Origin: Paramecium octaurelia
Taxonomy: Eukaryota > Ciliophora > Oligohymenophorea > Peniculida > Parameciidae
Direction of reading: 5' to 3'
Length of the DNA: 64,000 bases
NCBI GenBank assembly: GCA_905182995.1
Contig: CAJJDP010000129.1
Coordinates: 24,002-88,001, forward strand
The notes beneath the pieces were generated by a model. The model had not been told where the DNA came from. It did no database searches and saw nothing but the letters and a program-made list of their open reading frames with translations. Of the stretch, positions 24,311 through 36,675 are shown one piece after another. Numbering within the stretch: position 1 is the first letter of the stretch; each line of letters opens with the position of its first letter. A program made the translations under genes and the position numbers.

Positions 24311-24565
24311 GCCAATTTATCTCTAATCAATTCTTATTTGTATTATTTCCGGTGTGCAAAGAGGATTGTTTTAGCTGAAGAATACTTGATCCCAGCCTTG
24401 TTAGCGGCCTATGTTAAATTTATACTTTATGGCTTACATCATGGATTTTGTAGCTCTGAAATAGAAAGAGCTAGAGAAACAATTTTTTGGCATCAGATGT
24501 AATATATGAGTAATTTCGCGGTTTATATTCTTGTTTACGCTTTTTGGAGAAGTGGCGTCTTTTGA
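24311..24565 (+). pseudogene. Retroelement integrase zinc-binding-like remnant
   Basis: An open frame of 84 codons ends at TGA 24563-24565. Its text (RIVLAEEYLIPALL, then GLHHGFCSSEIERARETIFW, then QYMSNF) follows the order of the H2C2 zinc-binding module of Ty3/gypsy-type integrases, whose hallmark is LH-x-GH-x-G-x-x-(K/R)-x-RAR-(E)-x-x-(Y/F)-W-x-x-M. The first His pair and the RARETIFW core are there; the C-terminal Cys pair is not (VYAFWRSG lies at that place). No ATG, no reverse transcriptase and no long terminal repeats were seen nearby, so it would be a degenerate fragment. Resemblance is by motif only. Confidence 0.45.
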
Positions 24566-24689
24566 TGAATGTAAATTATGTCTGATCAACAGAGGCCATG
24601 ACGTAATGTATTTATTGTAAAATTAATAAATTAATAAAATAATAAAACAACAAAAATATAATTAAATTACATAAAAATTACATAGGTAT

Positions 24690-27085
24690 TCAAACACTAT
24701 CATCTTTACGATCTTCTGGCTATTATTGTTTATTTTTTTCATTGGCCTTAGTTTATTTTTTTGTTCTTTTTGATTTAGGTGGTTCTTAAGTTTCAACATT
24801 GGCAGGAGTTGTTACTGAAGCTTGTTGAGCTACTGAATCATCCTTTTTTCTATTGGTTTTCTTTGCGGATGCTGGTTATTAAGCAACTGGAGGAGCCTAT
24901 TAAGGAGTTTAAGCAGGAACTTCTGGTTTTGTTTTACGTGGTCTTGATGTACCAGGTTAATTATATGATTGAGCTACTGGAGGAGGAGCTGCTTATGGTG
25001 GCTAGGCTGTTTACAATGGTTGTTAGATTGATATTTGCACAGCTTATTGTGTAGGTGGTGGCTATTGAATAGCCTAAGTTGTGCTCATATTCTCAATTGT
25101 TGATTTTTGCTAATACTGACTAATCATTCCAGAAGTTGGCGGTTAATTATATTTCATAGTTGTCATTGGAAACATTCTTTAGTTTGCCAATTGTTGTTAC
25201 TTATAATTTTTCCTCTAAAAATATAAGAATTAAATACAATTTCTTTTTTAATTTATTCAATAGGATAGCAATCTTATCTGGCTATGTCATATATGTTTTT
25301 ATATCTTTTTTCAATATGCCCTTTTGAATTGTTAGCAGATTTCACCAACTCCTTCAAATTAGAGAATGAAAGTCTTTCAACCATTGAATAATCAGCTTAT
25401 CCAGAAGTCTTTACTTATATGGGATCATCAAATTTGATTTTTGTTAGCAATTCTTTGAAGACAGGTTTCGTATATTATTTAAATGGATTCTAAGGAAGTG
25501 ATCTTAGATGCTGTATTTTTGTGGGTAGTTTCTTTTAAATAAGCGATTCATAATCATTTAGTATATTAGTGTATTGAGGTGTTTGTTAAAGAGGTTTTTA
25601 CATTTATTTAATAGATTCGCATTTCTTCTAATATTGTTAAGGTAATATAAATTTAGAGTTTGATGGAATACTTTTATTAAAGATAAGCCAAGCATAGAGA
25701 TCAGCACAGAAATTCGGGGTATACAAATATAAATTGGCTGTGACTGTGTTTGAGGATAGTGCTTAACTAACTTAATTGAAGTCTCCTTAGAATTTTTGAT
25801 AATAACTAAAATTTGATTATTAAAGGTAATACTATATGAAATATTGTCTGACTAAGTCATTGGATTTTGTTATCTATTAAGCATGTGAATTAAATCTTTC
25901 AGTATTTAATGGTATGAATTTTCCATTCTGTTAAATAAAATGACAATCTTTTTCTATATAATTATATTTGTATCGAAACAGATCTTTTAATTCTAACTAT
26001 GGAAGTAATTATTGTTCCACAACTTAATTACTTGAAAAGATCTTCATTCTAGAATTCATTCAATTAAATTACTTTTTCATCATCTTTTCTCCATCATTCA
26101 AAACTTATTCAGGAGTACATCCAATTCTATATAATAATTCTTCATATTCTGGATCCAAGCAAGGTTCTTGATAATATAATTTCACTTTGTATTTGTATAT
26201 CATTTCCAAAGAAGTTGGAAAACTCTCTATACTCATTACGCTTTTCTCAAAAGACTCCTTTAATGGAATATCCTTGTTCACAAACAATTGCAACGCCTCC
26301 TAAAGATTCTCATATTTCTTCTTAAAATCGAATTCAACTGTCTGTTTAATCTTTCTTCTATCGCTGGAATGAATATCATGAGTATTTGATTCTGAATAAG
26401 TTTATTGCATATCTGGAAATAGTGATTCTAAAGACACATATATATCTCTATTGGTTGACAAATATCTCTTCACTTTTTGAAGTGCATCTTAATATCTCTG
26501 TTCATCCAAATCCTAATTCTCACTCTTCATAGTCTTCAAATACTTTTATATTGGTTTTTGATTTGATTCCTCAACGTCTAATCCTATAAATTAATAACTA
26601 CCCATTTAATTGAATGCCTTTTATACCATCTGGCATAATGAGTAAGAAATACAAATTCCAAATTACTCAATTTCTTCCCTCTCTTTCTGTAACATCTAAT
26701 GAGTGGCTTTAGCTTCCTATGCTAATTAATAATTCACAGCTATCTACGAAAATTCAATCATTCACTTACTTTCCATTTCTTCCTCTCTTAAAAATCAAGC
26801 GCCTTCAATTGTACATCATTCATCACTTATTACCAAACCTTAGGTACTCTAAGAATCTAAAATTACGTTTCACCTATACCTCTTAATTTGTATGATCGTG
26901 CATATTCACTTTCGGAATGTATGGTTTTTTCAATGCACATATTTTTTCAGAAAGCACATATTTTCTAATATATAAATCTGGCAATGATATATAAAGGTCC
27001 TTTTATCATAATACCGCCTTACTTCCTATTATTTCACTGTATTCCGAGATTAAACTTGTATAGCTTCGAATTGCCTATTCTCCAT
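24690..27085 (-). CDS. Unknown 758-aa protein with helical body and Pro/Gln-rich tail
   Basis: Start ATG 27085, stop TGA 24690-24692. Five introns are inferred: 23 nt (GTAAGG...AAAG, near 27020), 23 nt (near 26870), 26 nt (near 26765), 24 nt at about 26052-26075, and 23 nt (near 25235). The spliced length is 2,277 nt. The 24-nt intron is a multiple of three and holds an in-frame TGA directly followed by ATG, so unspliced reading would give two false genes. The first about 600 residues are charged and helical (for example QKEREEIEQFG, EFDFKKKYENLQEALQ). The last 130 residues are Pro/Gln/Ala-rich and end in a basic tail. A helical body plus Pro-rich tail recalls ALIX-like adaptors, but I found no diagnostic motif, so function is left open. 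Confidence 0.75.
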
Positions 27086-28125
27086 CTTGATATATTATAA
27101 TTTTTATATTTTATAATTAACTCATTTCAAATTTATGTTCCCTATTTATTCTCCAAAATCCATGATACATTTAAACCTTCATTTATGATCTTATTACTAA
27201 TTTATTCAATATTATATTCAAATATTTAATCTGTTTTGAAATTTCCAATCTATTCATAAAGTATTAGAGTTCATTTTAATTATAATTTTTTAAACAATTA
27301 TTTTTAAATTAGTAAAATTATTTCATTTTTAATAGCACTCTTGATTAATACATCAATTCTATGATAGTTTCAGAATAATTATTTATGGCAATCTTTTAAT
27401 TATATTACACCGAGTACATAAATTAAGCATGTATATCAGTTTCACTCTCCTTAATATCGCATTGACGATAAATTTTAGATGTTATTTATTTGGTATGCTT
27501 ACTTGATTATATAATACATTTTATATATTTGTTCATTTAAATCTTTAATTGCTTCTAAGATTAATTTATGAAAATGAAGAATATAATTATTTATGAACTA
27601 TTTATAGAATGGTTTAAAAATATTAAAATAATTAGGATTTATTCCAAGCATATAATTTTTTTACTCTAAAATACGAATTCTATGTATTTAAGTAATATTA
27701 AATAATATAATATTTTTTTTTTAAATTACATATGAACATCATTAATTTATTATTTAGAATTATAAATCAAAAAATTTTAAATGATGATAGATCCTATAGA
27801 ACTGAAAACAAGTTGAATTAAAGAAAATAAGTTTCTTGATTTGTTAAAATTCTTAAAACTTCAGAGAGGAGTTGATATTCAAAAAATACATCTCCTAAAT
27901 ACAATAACTTAAGAGAAAATATTGATTTTTTTCATAATGAAAATAGAATTTGCATTATAATTAAATTCAATTATTATCAAAAAACTAATGAGAAAATAAA
28001 TTGAAACAAATAATATTGGTATGAAATAAAATGTGACAACTTTTAAATTGAAGTAGTAATTCTTAGAAATAATTTGCATACATTAATTAAAGGATCTAAA
28101 TGCATATTTATTTACATAGTTTAAA
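27086..28125. other. AT-rich spacer, about 1 kb
   Basis: No gene recognised on either strand with the ciliate code. It is unusually long for this otherwise compact part of the window. Confidence 0.5.
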
Positions 28126-28854
28126 TCAAGTTTTAGTATTTCTATTTAAATATTAGTCTAATGAATGGTCAGTGTTTTTAATCATATACAAAATGCAATC
28201 CAAACATTCCCTTAGTATAGTATAGAAATCAAAGTCGCTCATTTTTAGAGTCATTCTACTTTATTCTAAATTATAGTAGTCTTCTTTATAATTGCAGATG
28301 TAATATTTCTTTATTTATTAATGCAGTTATTACAAAGAATTCTTTAATTCTTGACTTATAACTTAAATGTTTTAACATTTAAGATAATTAAGTGAGGTTT
28401 GTATTTAGTTTTTCTCATATTTCAGTTATTCATTCTGCTTTATAATTTATTAGCATTGCTCTTCCAATTATTCCATTTAAGGTTGTAGATTAGTGAATTA
28501 GTGCAATTATTTCATTAAATTCTTATTCTATTAATCCAATTATGCAATTTTGTTCTATTAGTCCCTTATAATGCTATCTTTCTATAATAGAATCGTCAAC
28601 AATTATTTTTTTTCTTTTTATGCTTATTCAGTTATAAGAGTTTAATTGTAAGTTTAATTTATCTTTTTCTCTTAAGAAGGAAATTTAAACTCTTATTTGT
28701 TTATTGAAGTCGCTGACTTTTTTAATAGATCATCAATTTTATTATTAACCTCGCTCAAACGTGAATTGCTTTAGGGTGTTTGTATAGTGCTTGGATTACT
28801 GGACCTAAATGATAAATTAGTGAGATGAGTTGAGGCTGTTCTAGAAAACTTCAT
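28126..28854 (-). CDS. Small coiled-coil protein
   Basis: ATG 28854 to TGA 28126-28128, 243 codons, no intron needed. The first 50 residues are Ser/Thr-rich (MKFSRTASTHLTNLSF). Residues about 60-190 form a Gln/Lys/Leu heptad-like coiled coil (QQNKIAQLDQQNKNLMKQLH). The C-terminal 50 residues are mixed (ILRECLDCILYMIKN). It lies head to head with the 1551-aa coiled-coil gene, 153 bp between start codons, so the two may share a promoter region and possibly a cytoskeletal role; that is inference from neighbourhood and composition only. Confidence 0.75.
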
Positions 28855-29007
28855 TTAAGGTTGTTTTATTTATAATTATATAAATTGGAGTTTAAGGAAG
28901 GACTTATTTTTCTTATATTAGATTAATATATGTTATAGAATTGAGATCTTAAATAAAATGTATGTATATTTATATATAAGTTTATTTAATAAAAAATATC
29001 TTTGTAA

Positions 29008-32000
29008 ATGAGTTTCTCTAAGTAAGAATCAATCATTTAGTCATCGTTAACAAAATCGCATATGCGCTACTTGTCTCCTCAACTTGGAGAGCGCAATGGA
29101 GGATCTGTAATTCAGCGTGAAACAATCGTGAATCCATAGCTAAGAGAATCCCAATTTATATTATCCTCAACTCCAAGAGAGACTGTCATTCCTTTAGATG
29201 TTCAATACACTGTCACTAAGAAAGTAGATTAATAAAATTTCTCTGATTATGAAGTAAGGATCCAATCTCTGTTGCATGAAGTAGAATTGTGGAGAAAACG
29301 ATATTTGGATCTGATGGCCATGTATGACAAGAACATAGCAAATGAAGAAGTGGTATAATTATAGTATAGATTTGTATAGATTAAATTATAAGAGGCTAAG
29401 ATACAATTGTTATACGGGGAGAACAATGATTTATATGCATAGATTAGATCCCTAATTAAAGAAAATGACGAATTGAAAGTGAGATTAAATACATATGAAT
29501 TAAACAATTCGATTGAGGAGACAAAGAATAACTATGGTATAATTGGTTTCTATGTATTAGAGAACTTGTAAGTATAATTGAAGAGTAGATTAGGAGAATT
29601 GGATGAATGGAGAGACAAATACAATAAATTGGAAACTGAATTGAGTAGGTACTAAGCAATTGAAATAAAGAATATGTAAGTTGAAGGATAATTGAAAGGA
29701 CTTGAAGGTTAGGCTAATTAATGGTAAGATAGATATTGGGAAATGGTGGATGAAAGAAATAAATTATAAAATTAAATCTTCGAACTCAATGAAAGACTTA
29801 ATGCTGTTTAAATTGAGGCCGCCTAGAGAAACAATGCAACTGAAATCAAATTAAGAGACGCTGAAATTCTGAAATTGAAAAATTTGATTCAGCATTTACA
29901 AAGTTAGGTTGATGAATGGAGAAAGAAGACTTTGTAAATGGAAACTGAAGTAGAATTAAAATAATAAGATGTAGACGCTTAAAAGATGAAGATAGTCAAA
30001 TTACAGGAATAATTAAATAATTTGAGCATGACCATACAATAAAAGAGTAAATTAATTAACGAATAGAATCTTGAAATTACTAATTTACAAAATAAATTAT
30101 TGGAAATCAATGTATTGAATTAAGAAATAGGCAATCTCAATGAAATGTTATAGGTATAATTGACAGCAATGACAGAATTAAGAAAAGAAATTTCTAGATT
30201 AGAGAATAATTGTGGAGAATTGAGACATGAAAAGTTATTAAAAATTGAATTTGAGAGTGAAAATAAAAGATTAATTGTAGCTGTTGAAGAACTCAAACAA
30301 ATAGCTAATGATAGAAAGAATTAATTGGATGCACTCAAAATTAAATATGGTAATCTAGAAATTGAGAAGAATTAAATTCAATAAAGATTGGAAGAAACAA
30401 AATATTTGACTACTTAAATCAAACAATTAAATAATGAAAATCAAACATTAATTAGAAGAGTCAAATATTTAGAAGATTAAATTGAAGCTAATAAAATTGA
30501 AATCTAAGATTTGTAAGCTAGAATTCAATAATTAAAATTGTTTGAAATTGATAATAAGAAACTCAATGAGCTTATCATTTTGAAAGATAATGAAATCTAA
30601 AATCTAAGAAGAAAATTAACATAATTTGAATTACAACCTAAAAGTAAAGACACAAGTGAATTAGAGGCTCGAATTAAATCATTGTTGAATGTTATAGAGT
30701 AATTAAAAGCAGAATTTGCTCAATTATAAGAACAATATGATAAATAAAGTAAGTAATACATGTTATTATCTTAATAAATGGTTTCAATTGAAATTACATA
30801 AGAAACTCGCATTGAAGATAAAACTGAAGTGAACTAATGGGCATTAAAATCTAATCAATTATCATCTGAATTGGATCTATTATCGAAATTGAATTAAGAG
30901 TTATAAACAAATTGTGATTTCTTAAATGATTAAATGAGATTGCTATAGAAATAATTAATAGCTAGAAGATAAGAAGTTGAAGACTGGAGAAGATAAGCTG
31001 GTAATTATTATGTTGATGCTACTGAAGCTAAGAAATAACTAAAAGAATTAGAAGCACAACAAGCTTTATTGAACACTGAGAATACCAAATTACATAATGA
31101 AATCAAATAACTTAAAAATCAATTAATAGATGAATAGAATAATTCATAAAAGATTTCTTTATAATCTGTTGAGCAAAATTTGAAATCTCAAGGAGAAATA
31201 AATCAAATGGTTCAAGACTTATAATATTTAAAAATTCAATTGCAAATAAAGACAGAAGATTGTGAAAATTAGAGAAGAAAATACTTATAATCAGAATAAT
31301 TAAATCATGATTTAAAAGGTATCGAAGAAAAATATACTTATGCAAATGCATAACTCACTTAAAGTAAATTGGATAACGAAAGGCTCAATTAATTATTAAG
31401 AGAGTAATCTTAAAGCTAACCTTAGGTTCAAAATGTTAACCAATCAAATGAAGTGCTTTAACAATAATTGCAATAACTCTAAAGTAGATATGATAAATTG
31501 CAATAAGAATTCTTGAATACAGCTACCTAAATTCCTTTATTGAAATAAGAACTAGCAGACAAGGACTTAACACCTTTATAAAAGAGAATTGATGAATTAT
31601 TAAAGGAAAATCAAAAATTAACTTTAGCCTTCCAAAATAAGGTGAGAGAATGTGAAGAGTTAAGGAGTAGATGTAATACCTAAGAATCTAGAATTACTGA
31701 TTTGAGATTCTTGGAAAAGAGTTTACCTGAATTGTAAGGATAAAATCGTTAATTATAATAATAAATTGAGGACTAACTTAATGAGATGATATTATTAAAT
31801 ACAGATATTGATAAATTGAATTAAAAAATTGCCAAATATCAATTATAATTGAAGAACTATTAAATTTTGTAGAATGAATTTGCTTCATTGAAGAGCATTA
31901 GTAATGTAAAAGATTAAGATATTGCCAAATTAAAGACCTCTAATTATTTAATTGGAACTGATCTAGAAAATACTTAAAAGATCAGATAAGAATATGTTGA

Positions 32001-33711
32001 TAAATATGAAAAGGCTGCATCAGAAAAGGAAGAGATAAAGGCAACATTGACTTAATTATAGATGGAAGTTGATAGATTAAATAATCGTCTAGGTAAGGCA
32101 GAAGTTAAAGCACTTGAAGCAGAAAGATTAGGTTAAAAAGTAATGATTGTGGAAGGACAATTAGGATAATCTTAAGAGGAAAACTTTGCATTATAAACCA
32201 AAAACCAATAATTGAGTAGTCAAGTAAAGGCTCTCTAGACATAAAATGAGAATCAAGAGTTTAAGATTAATTAATTAATACCTTTTAGAAACCAATGGGA
32301 AGATCTATAAAACATTGTTTAAAAAGAGTATATTAATTATATATTTTTTTAGTTAAAATTCTTTGGCCAATATTCAAGTGCAAGTAGCTTAAGCTACAGA
32401 GACAGCCAATCAACACTTAAAGGATTTGTAACACGCTTAAGAGCAATTAAAGAGTCAAGAATAATAGATTCAGGAAAGATCCAAAGTTATTGTGGAACTG
32501 GAATAAGCAAATGAATAACATATTTCATAATTGAATCAATTCCAAAAAAGAATCAATGAAATTCAAGAAGAAAACTTCTAATTAAAGGTTACCAATCAAA
32601 ATGCAGTTTTGAGATTAAAGAAATTAGAAGCAATTGAAACAGATTATGCCAAAATTATTGAGGATTCTTAATAATTATAAGATTAATTGAATGATTTGAA
32701 AGACAAATTGAAAATCAAAGAGGCTGAAGCTGCTTAATTCTAATATTGGAAGGAAAGTTTAGAATCAAGAGTAGCATTGTTAGCCTCTGAAATTGAAAGA
32801 TAAAAGCATATGGTCAAGACTAAGAATGATGAAATTGATAATTTGAAGGAAGCTAATCAACGTTTAGAAACATTAGTTACTTAATTATCAGCTTTTGAAG
32901 GAGATGCTAGAAGATCTGAAGAATAAATTATTTAAATGAAAGGATAAATTGACACTATTAAACAAAATTTAGCTCTTAAATAAAAGGAATGTGAAGATCT
33001 TAAGTAAATTAAGGAAAATGTTGAGCAAAAGAACACTACCTTATTACAGGACATTGATTCTTTGAAATCGAACCAATTAACTTTAAGTGTTAAATCTGAA
33101 GATCTAATTTAAGAAGTCTAAAGATTACAAAACGAATGCAATTAAATGAAATAATTTAATGGAATCAAAAATGAATTAGAAAGCAAAATTTAAGCATTAA
33201 ATAAATAATAGGAAGAGTTATAATAGTAATTGTAAAGTAAGAACAGAGAATTGTTGGATTTGAAATAGAAGTAAAATTATAAATTTAACTTAGATTAAAT
33301 GATTATGATTCATAAAATTAAATTATTAAGTAATTACAAGTTGAAGAATAGAAATTACAATTATAGATTGTTACTTAAAATAAAGAAAAGGAGGAATGGC
33401 ATGCAAAAATGGATATATTATAAAGATAAATTGAAAAATTAGAAAAATCAAAAAATGATCTTGAGAATAAATGTGCTCTGTTAGCAGGACAATTAGAGGT
33501 CTAAATTCAAAAATATTCAAAATCCTAAGGTGAGAATAGTAGAATGAATGATCAAATTGTCATGCTTACAGATGATAATGATAGATTAACTTAATCACTT
33601 CAAAATGCATTAATCGAGTGTGACGAATTAAGAAAGAAAGCATAACCATTATAGACTTCCTTTATTCAAAATTCAACCATAATTAAATCATCTTCGGTAG
33701 TTCATAGTTGA
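29008..33711 (+). CDS. Large coiled-coil protein, 1551 aa
   Basis: ATG 29008, TGA 33709-33711, two introns: 32328-32352 (25 nt) and 33271-33293 (23 nt). The spliced length is 4,656 nt. The first 100 residues are Ser/Pro-rich and non-helical (HMRYLSPQLGERNGG; STPRETVIPLDVQYTV). From about residue 95 to 1500 the chain is almost uninterrupted Glu/Lys/Gln/Leu heptads. A short Ser-rich tail ends it. This is the make-up of fibrous cytoskeletal proteins of the ciliate cortex or basal-body apparatus; no enzyme domain is visible. Both introns repair the frame precisely, which supports the model. The specific structure it belongs to cannot be told from sequence alone. Confidence 0.9.
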
Positions 33712-34063
33712 GTCATTAAAATTTACATAAAAATTTAAGAAATATATCATTTTTATAGAAAATACACTACCAATTATATATTCGTACTTGATGCCAGATT
33801 TTCGATTAATATGTTTCTTACATTAATGTTGTTAAATAGGGTTTAATTATTGTATTAATTTGTTCTTATATAGTTCCATAATTTATTATCGTTCTAATTT
33901 AATTGATTTTCAAATATTAGCACAACAAAAATTACTAAATGTTGAAACATAAATGAAATGAAATAATTTTATAAGATTATTTATTTTAATATTATTGTAA
34001 ATATATTGTTATAATATACTAAATAATAATAATAATTTTTAGAATAATCTAATAAATAATGAA
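33712..34063. other. AT-rich spacer
   Basis: Intergenic sequence between tandem plus-strand genes. No further feature recognised. Confidence 0.5.
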
Positions 34064-34592
34064 ATGAATACTAATTTAAATTTGATTTCATCAATTTAAG
34101 TTCCATTATTTTCTGCATTTCTTGATTGTTTTCGTTCTACAAATTTTCGAATAATGACTTTCATTATGTAAAAGCTTAAGGATATTAATCATATTTTAAA
34201 TTGTGCCAATTTTAGGAAAGTGAAGAAACATTCTTCGTTTAATGGTGTAAGGGTAATAATATTCAATGGAAACACTTTAAACATAGATTTGTAATATTTA
34301 AATATTCTTGAAGTGAAGAACCATGAAGGATCTGATTTTATTGAAATTTATATAAGGAATTAATGAATAGATATTTTAGTGATATAAGGTTCGAAGGGGA
34401 TTAGGTTAGTTGCTATGGATGATAAAGGAGACATACTATTTACTGATAAAATTTGTACATTAAATATATTAGAATAAAAGTATTTAGTTTTGAAAAATAA
34501 TAGAATGGATTGGCTACAATCCACATTTATAGAGACAATTATTTCTGATCCATTTATGATTTTTTAAAAATTTATTTGTAAAGGTAAGATTT
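34064..34592 (+). pseudogene. Unknown ORF interrupted by an in-frame TGA
   Basis: ATG 34064 opens 100 codons with coding-like composition (SFNGVRVIIFNGNTLNIDL) and then meets TGA at 34364-34366. The same frame continues with equally coding-like text (GSKGIRLVAMDDKGDILFTD; NNRMDWLQSTFIETIISDPF) to about 34,580. No GT...AG intron of suitable length removes the TGA. TGA is the only stop in this code, so either the protein is 100 aa and the rest is relic, or a TGG Trp codon mutated, or there is a sequencing error. The 3' end runs into the convergent J-domain gene. No family recognised. Confidence 0.5.
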
Positions 34593-35002
34593 TCATTTTT
34601 TTTTTCGAATTCTCTTTTTTTTAATTGTTTCTGTTTCTTGTTTATTTGAAAAGTTTCTTAAGAATTCTCGATCCTCTTGTGATATAAAATCATCTCTTGT
34701 ATCATATTATAGAAATGGTTCTTCCTGCTACGATTTAATATAGTTAAACAATTCATTCAGATTATCTCTGGTTTAGAGTCTTCTGTCGTATTTTGATTTC
34801 GATTCTTCTTTGGATAGGGTAGTATAGGCTTCATTTATTTAGTGAAATTAATCAGTTGCCTTAAAATCACTATTCTTATCCTAAAAAGACATCAGCAAGT
34901 TAATACTGGATGCCACTGAAGGGCCAATTTATGATAGGCTTTCTTGATTTGGTTAGGTTAAGCATTCCTCTCTAAGCCCAAGGTGTCATAATGATTTTTC
35001 AT
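34593..35002 (-). CDS. J-domain (DnaJ/Hsp40-type) protein
   Basis: ATG 35002, TGA 34593-34595, one 26-nt intron at 34881-34906. The spliced protein is 127 aa. Residues 4-65 are a J domain: YDTLGLERNA, then IKKAYHKLALQWHP, with the diagnostic HPD-K-N motif formed only after splicing (HP before the intron, DKN after it), then FHQINEAYTTLS and KYDRRL. J domains stimulate the ATPase of Hsp70 chaperones. There is no Gly/Phe region, zinc finger or C-terminal substrate domain, so this is a class C J-protein. The C-terminus is very basic. It is convergent with the broken plus-strand ORF. The HPD at the splice junction is strong evidence for the intron. Confidence 0.92.
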
Positions 35003-35208
35003 TATAATTAATCGATCCGAACATCCTTAAATAAACCATAGAAATTCTGGAACAAATTTTATTATTATAAATATAATCAAGCTAAGTCCATTCTTTTACT
35101 TAAGTTTTTGCATCTCTCTACATTCTGATTTGGATGGTGGCTGATTAAATTAATATATTTATACATAAATTTATTAATTTTCAAGGTAATCTATTAATTT
35201 TTCTACAT

Positions 35209-36675
35209 TCACAACTGTTATAATTTCAACAATTGCAATTATTGATTTTCATATTTTTAAGTTATTATATATTAACCATTCCTTGAAACTGCAATACTAT
35301 TATACTCGCCACCTAATGATTATTTGTGAACTATATCATATTTTGTAACCTTATAGATTTCTATGGTTTTTTGTAAAATAATTAAATATTAATGGTCTTT
35401 AACAAATAATATTTTTTTGACTTGATTTACAGTATTAACAATTGATTAGAGCAGATAATTCTGACGATTATCTTGTTTCCATACTTTAACATTTTCAGCT
35501 GCAGTATAAACATTGTCGTAATTATCAAAGAAAATATCAGAAATCATAGACTGATGTTAATCGCTAATCTGTTAAAATAACATCCAAGATCCATTATTAG
35601 ATTTCCAAAAAATCAAATTTTTATCAGAACTTCCAGAAGCAAAATATGTTCCAGAGTGACTCCAAGCTAAACTTGTAACACTTCTCTTGTGTTATTTTAA
35701 GGACTCATGCTTTTCTAATTTAAAGCCTTTTTTATTCCAAATTACAATTTTACTATCTAATCCCCCAGATATTACCTATGATTTAGTTTCATTAATTATC
35801 ATCCTATTGATTGATTATCTATGTCCTTAAAGTTACTAACACAATTTCCAATTCTAATTTTCTCTTTGCCACATTGATATTATTGCATCTTGTCCTGCTG
35901 TTAATATCCAAGTTAAATCAGCTCCAACATAAATTTCTGTTATATTCTATATCTATATTAAACGCTAGAATAAAAATTGGTTATTCTCAAAATTGAGTTC
36001 TGTAACTCCAGAACAATCACACAATACAGCCTTTAAATTATCATTCAAAAATATAATTGGATCAACCCATTTTTCCAAGAAAGAAGATTAAATTACTTAA
36101 TAGTTATTTCGAAATATAACTTACTATTCTTGCTTAACTTTTGTGGCTTTTAATGTAGTCAAATATTTCTCAACAATATTCTAAATCTAATCTAATTGAT
36201 TGTGTAGATTACTTTAATAGAGATTATAATCTTCTTGATTGAGTTCACTTTACTGATTAAGTTTATTTTTTTCTAATTCAGATATCATTAATCCAAGATT
36301 TTAAAGATCTTCTAAAGAAATAATCTTTATTTCTCTATCATCATTTAATTACCTTTTTAGAAATGCTTTCTAATTTTCTAAAGAGCTGTTAATTTTAAGA
36401 AAAGCATCTTAAATTTAGTTCCAAAATTCTTTTATTGTTTTTTCTATTAAGGTTATTTCTGCCAGTACCTATTCTATGTTATTATTAATAATCTATGTTT
36501 ATTATAATTTTTAAGCATTGATTCTTTAAATTGCTTTTTTGATATTATATGATTGTTTTATTTCACAGTCTTTACAACAAGCCCTCTCTCCTAGGGGTAT
36601 ACCTTCTTTAATATCAAGTAGGATAATTTCGTAATCATGAATGGGACAGACAATCTATATTTCTTCATTACGCAT
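35209..36675 (-). CDS. WD40-repeat protein with N-terminal Cys motif and coiled coil
   Basis: ATG 36675, TGA 35209-35211, 489 codons with no intron. Residues 8-40 contain IVCPIHDYE and ERACCKDCE, a probable zinc-binding pair typical of this Paramecium family. Residues about 45-190 are coiled coil. The rest is a WD40 propeller: TAGQDAIISMWQRE, GHRQSINRM, SGGLDSKIVIWNKK, SGSSDKNLIFWKS, TAAENVKVWKQD. It is likely a docking protein; partner unknown. The first 16 bases of the gene (36660-36675) recur at 38020-38035 because of the assembly duplication. Confidence 0.92.

Noticed and set aside
24779..25054. 91-residue plus-strand ORF in the standard code
   Set aside because: It is the antisense shadow of the Pro/Gln-rich tail of the minus-strand 758-aa gene.
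26700..27000. F-BAR/FCH-like helix in the 758-aa gene
   Set aside because: The similarity appeared only when a 23-nt intron near 26870 was left unspliced; the spliced frame has no such motif.
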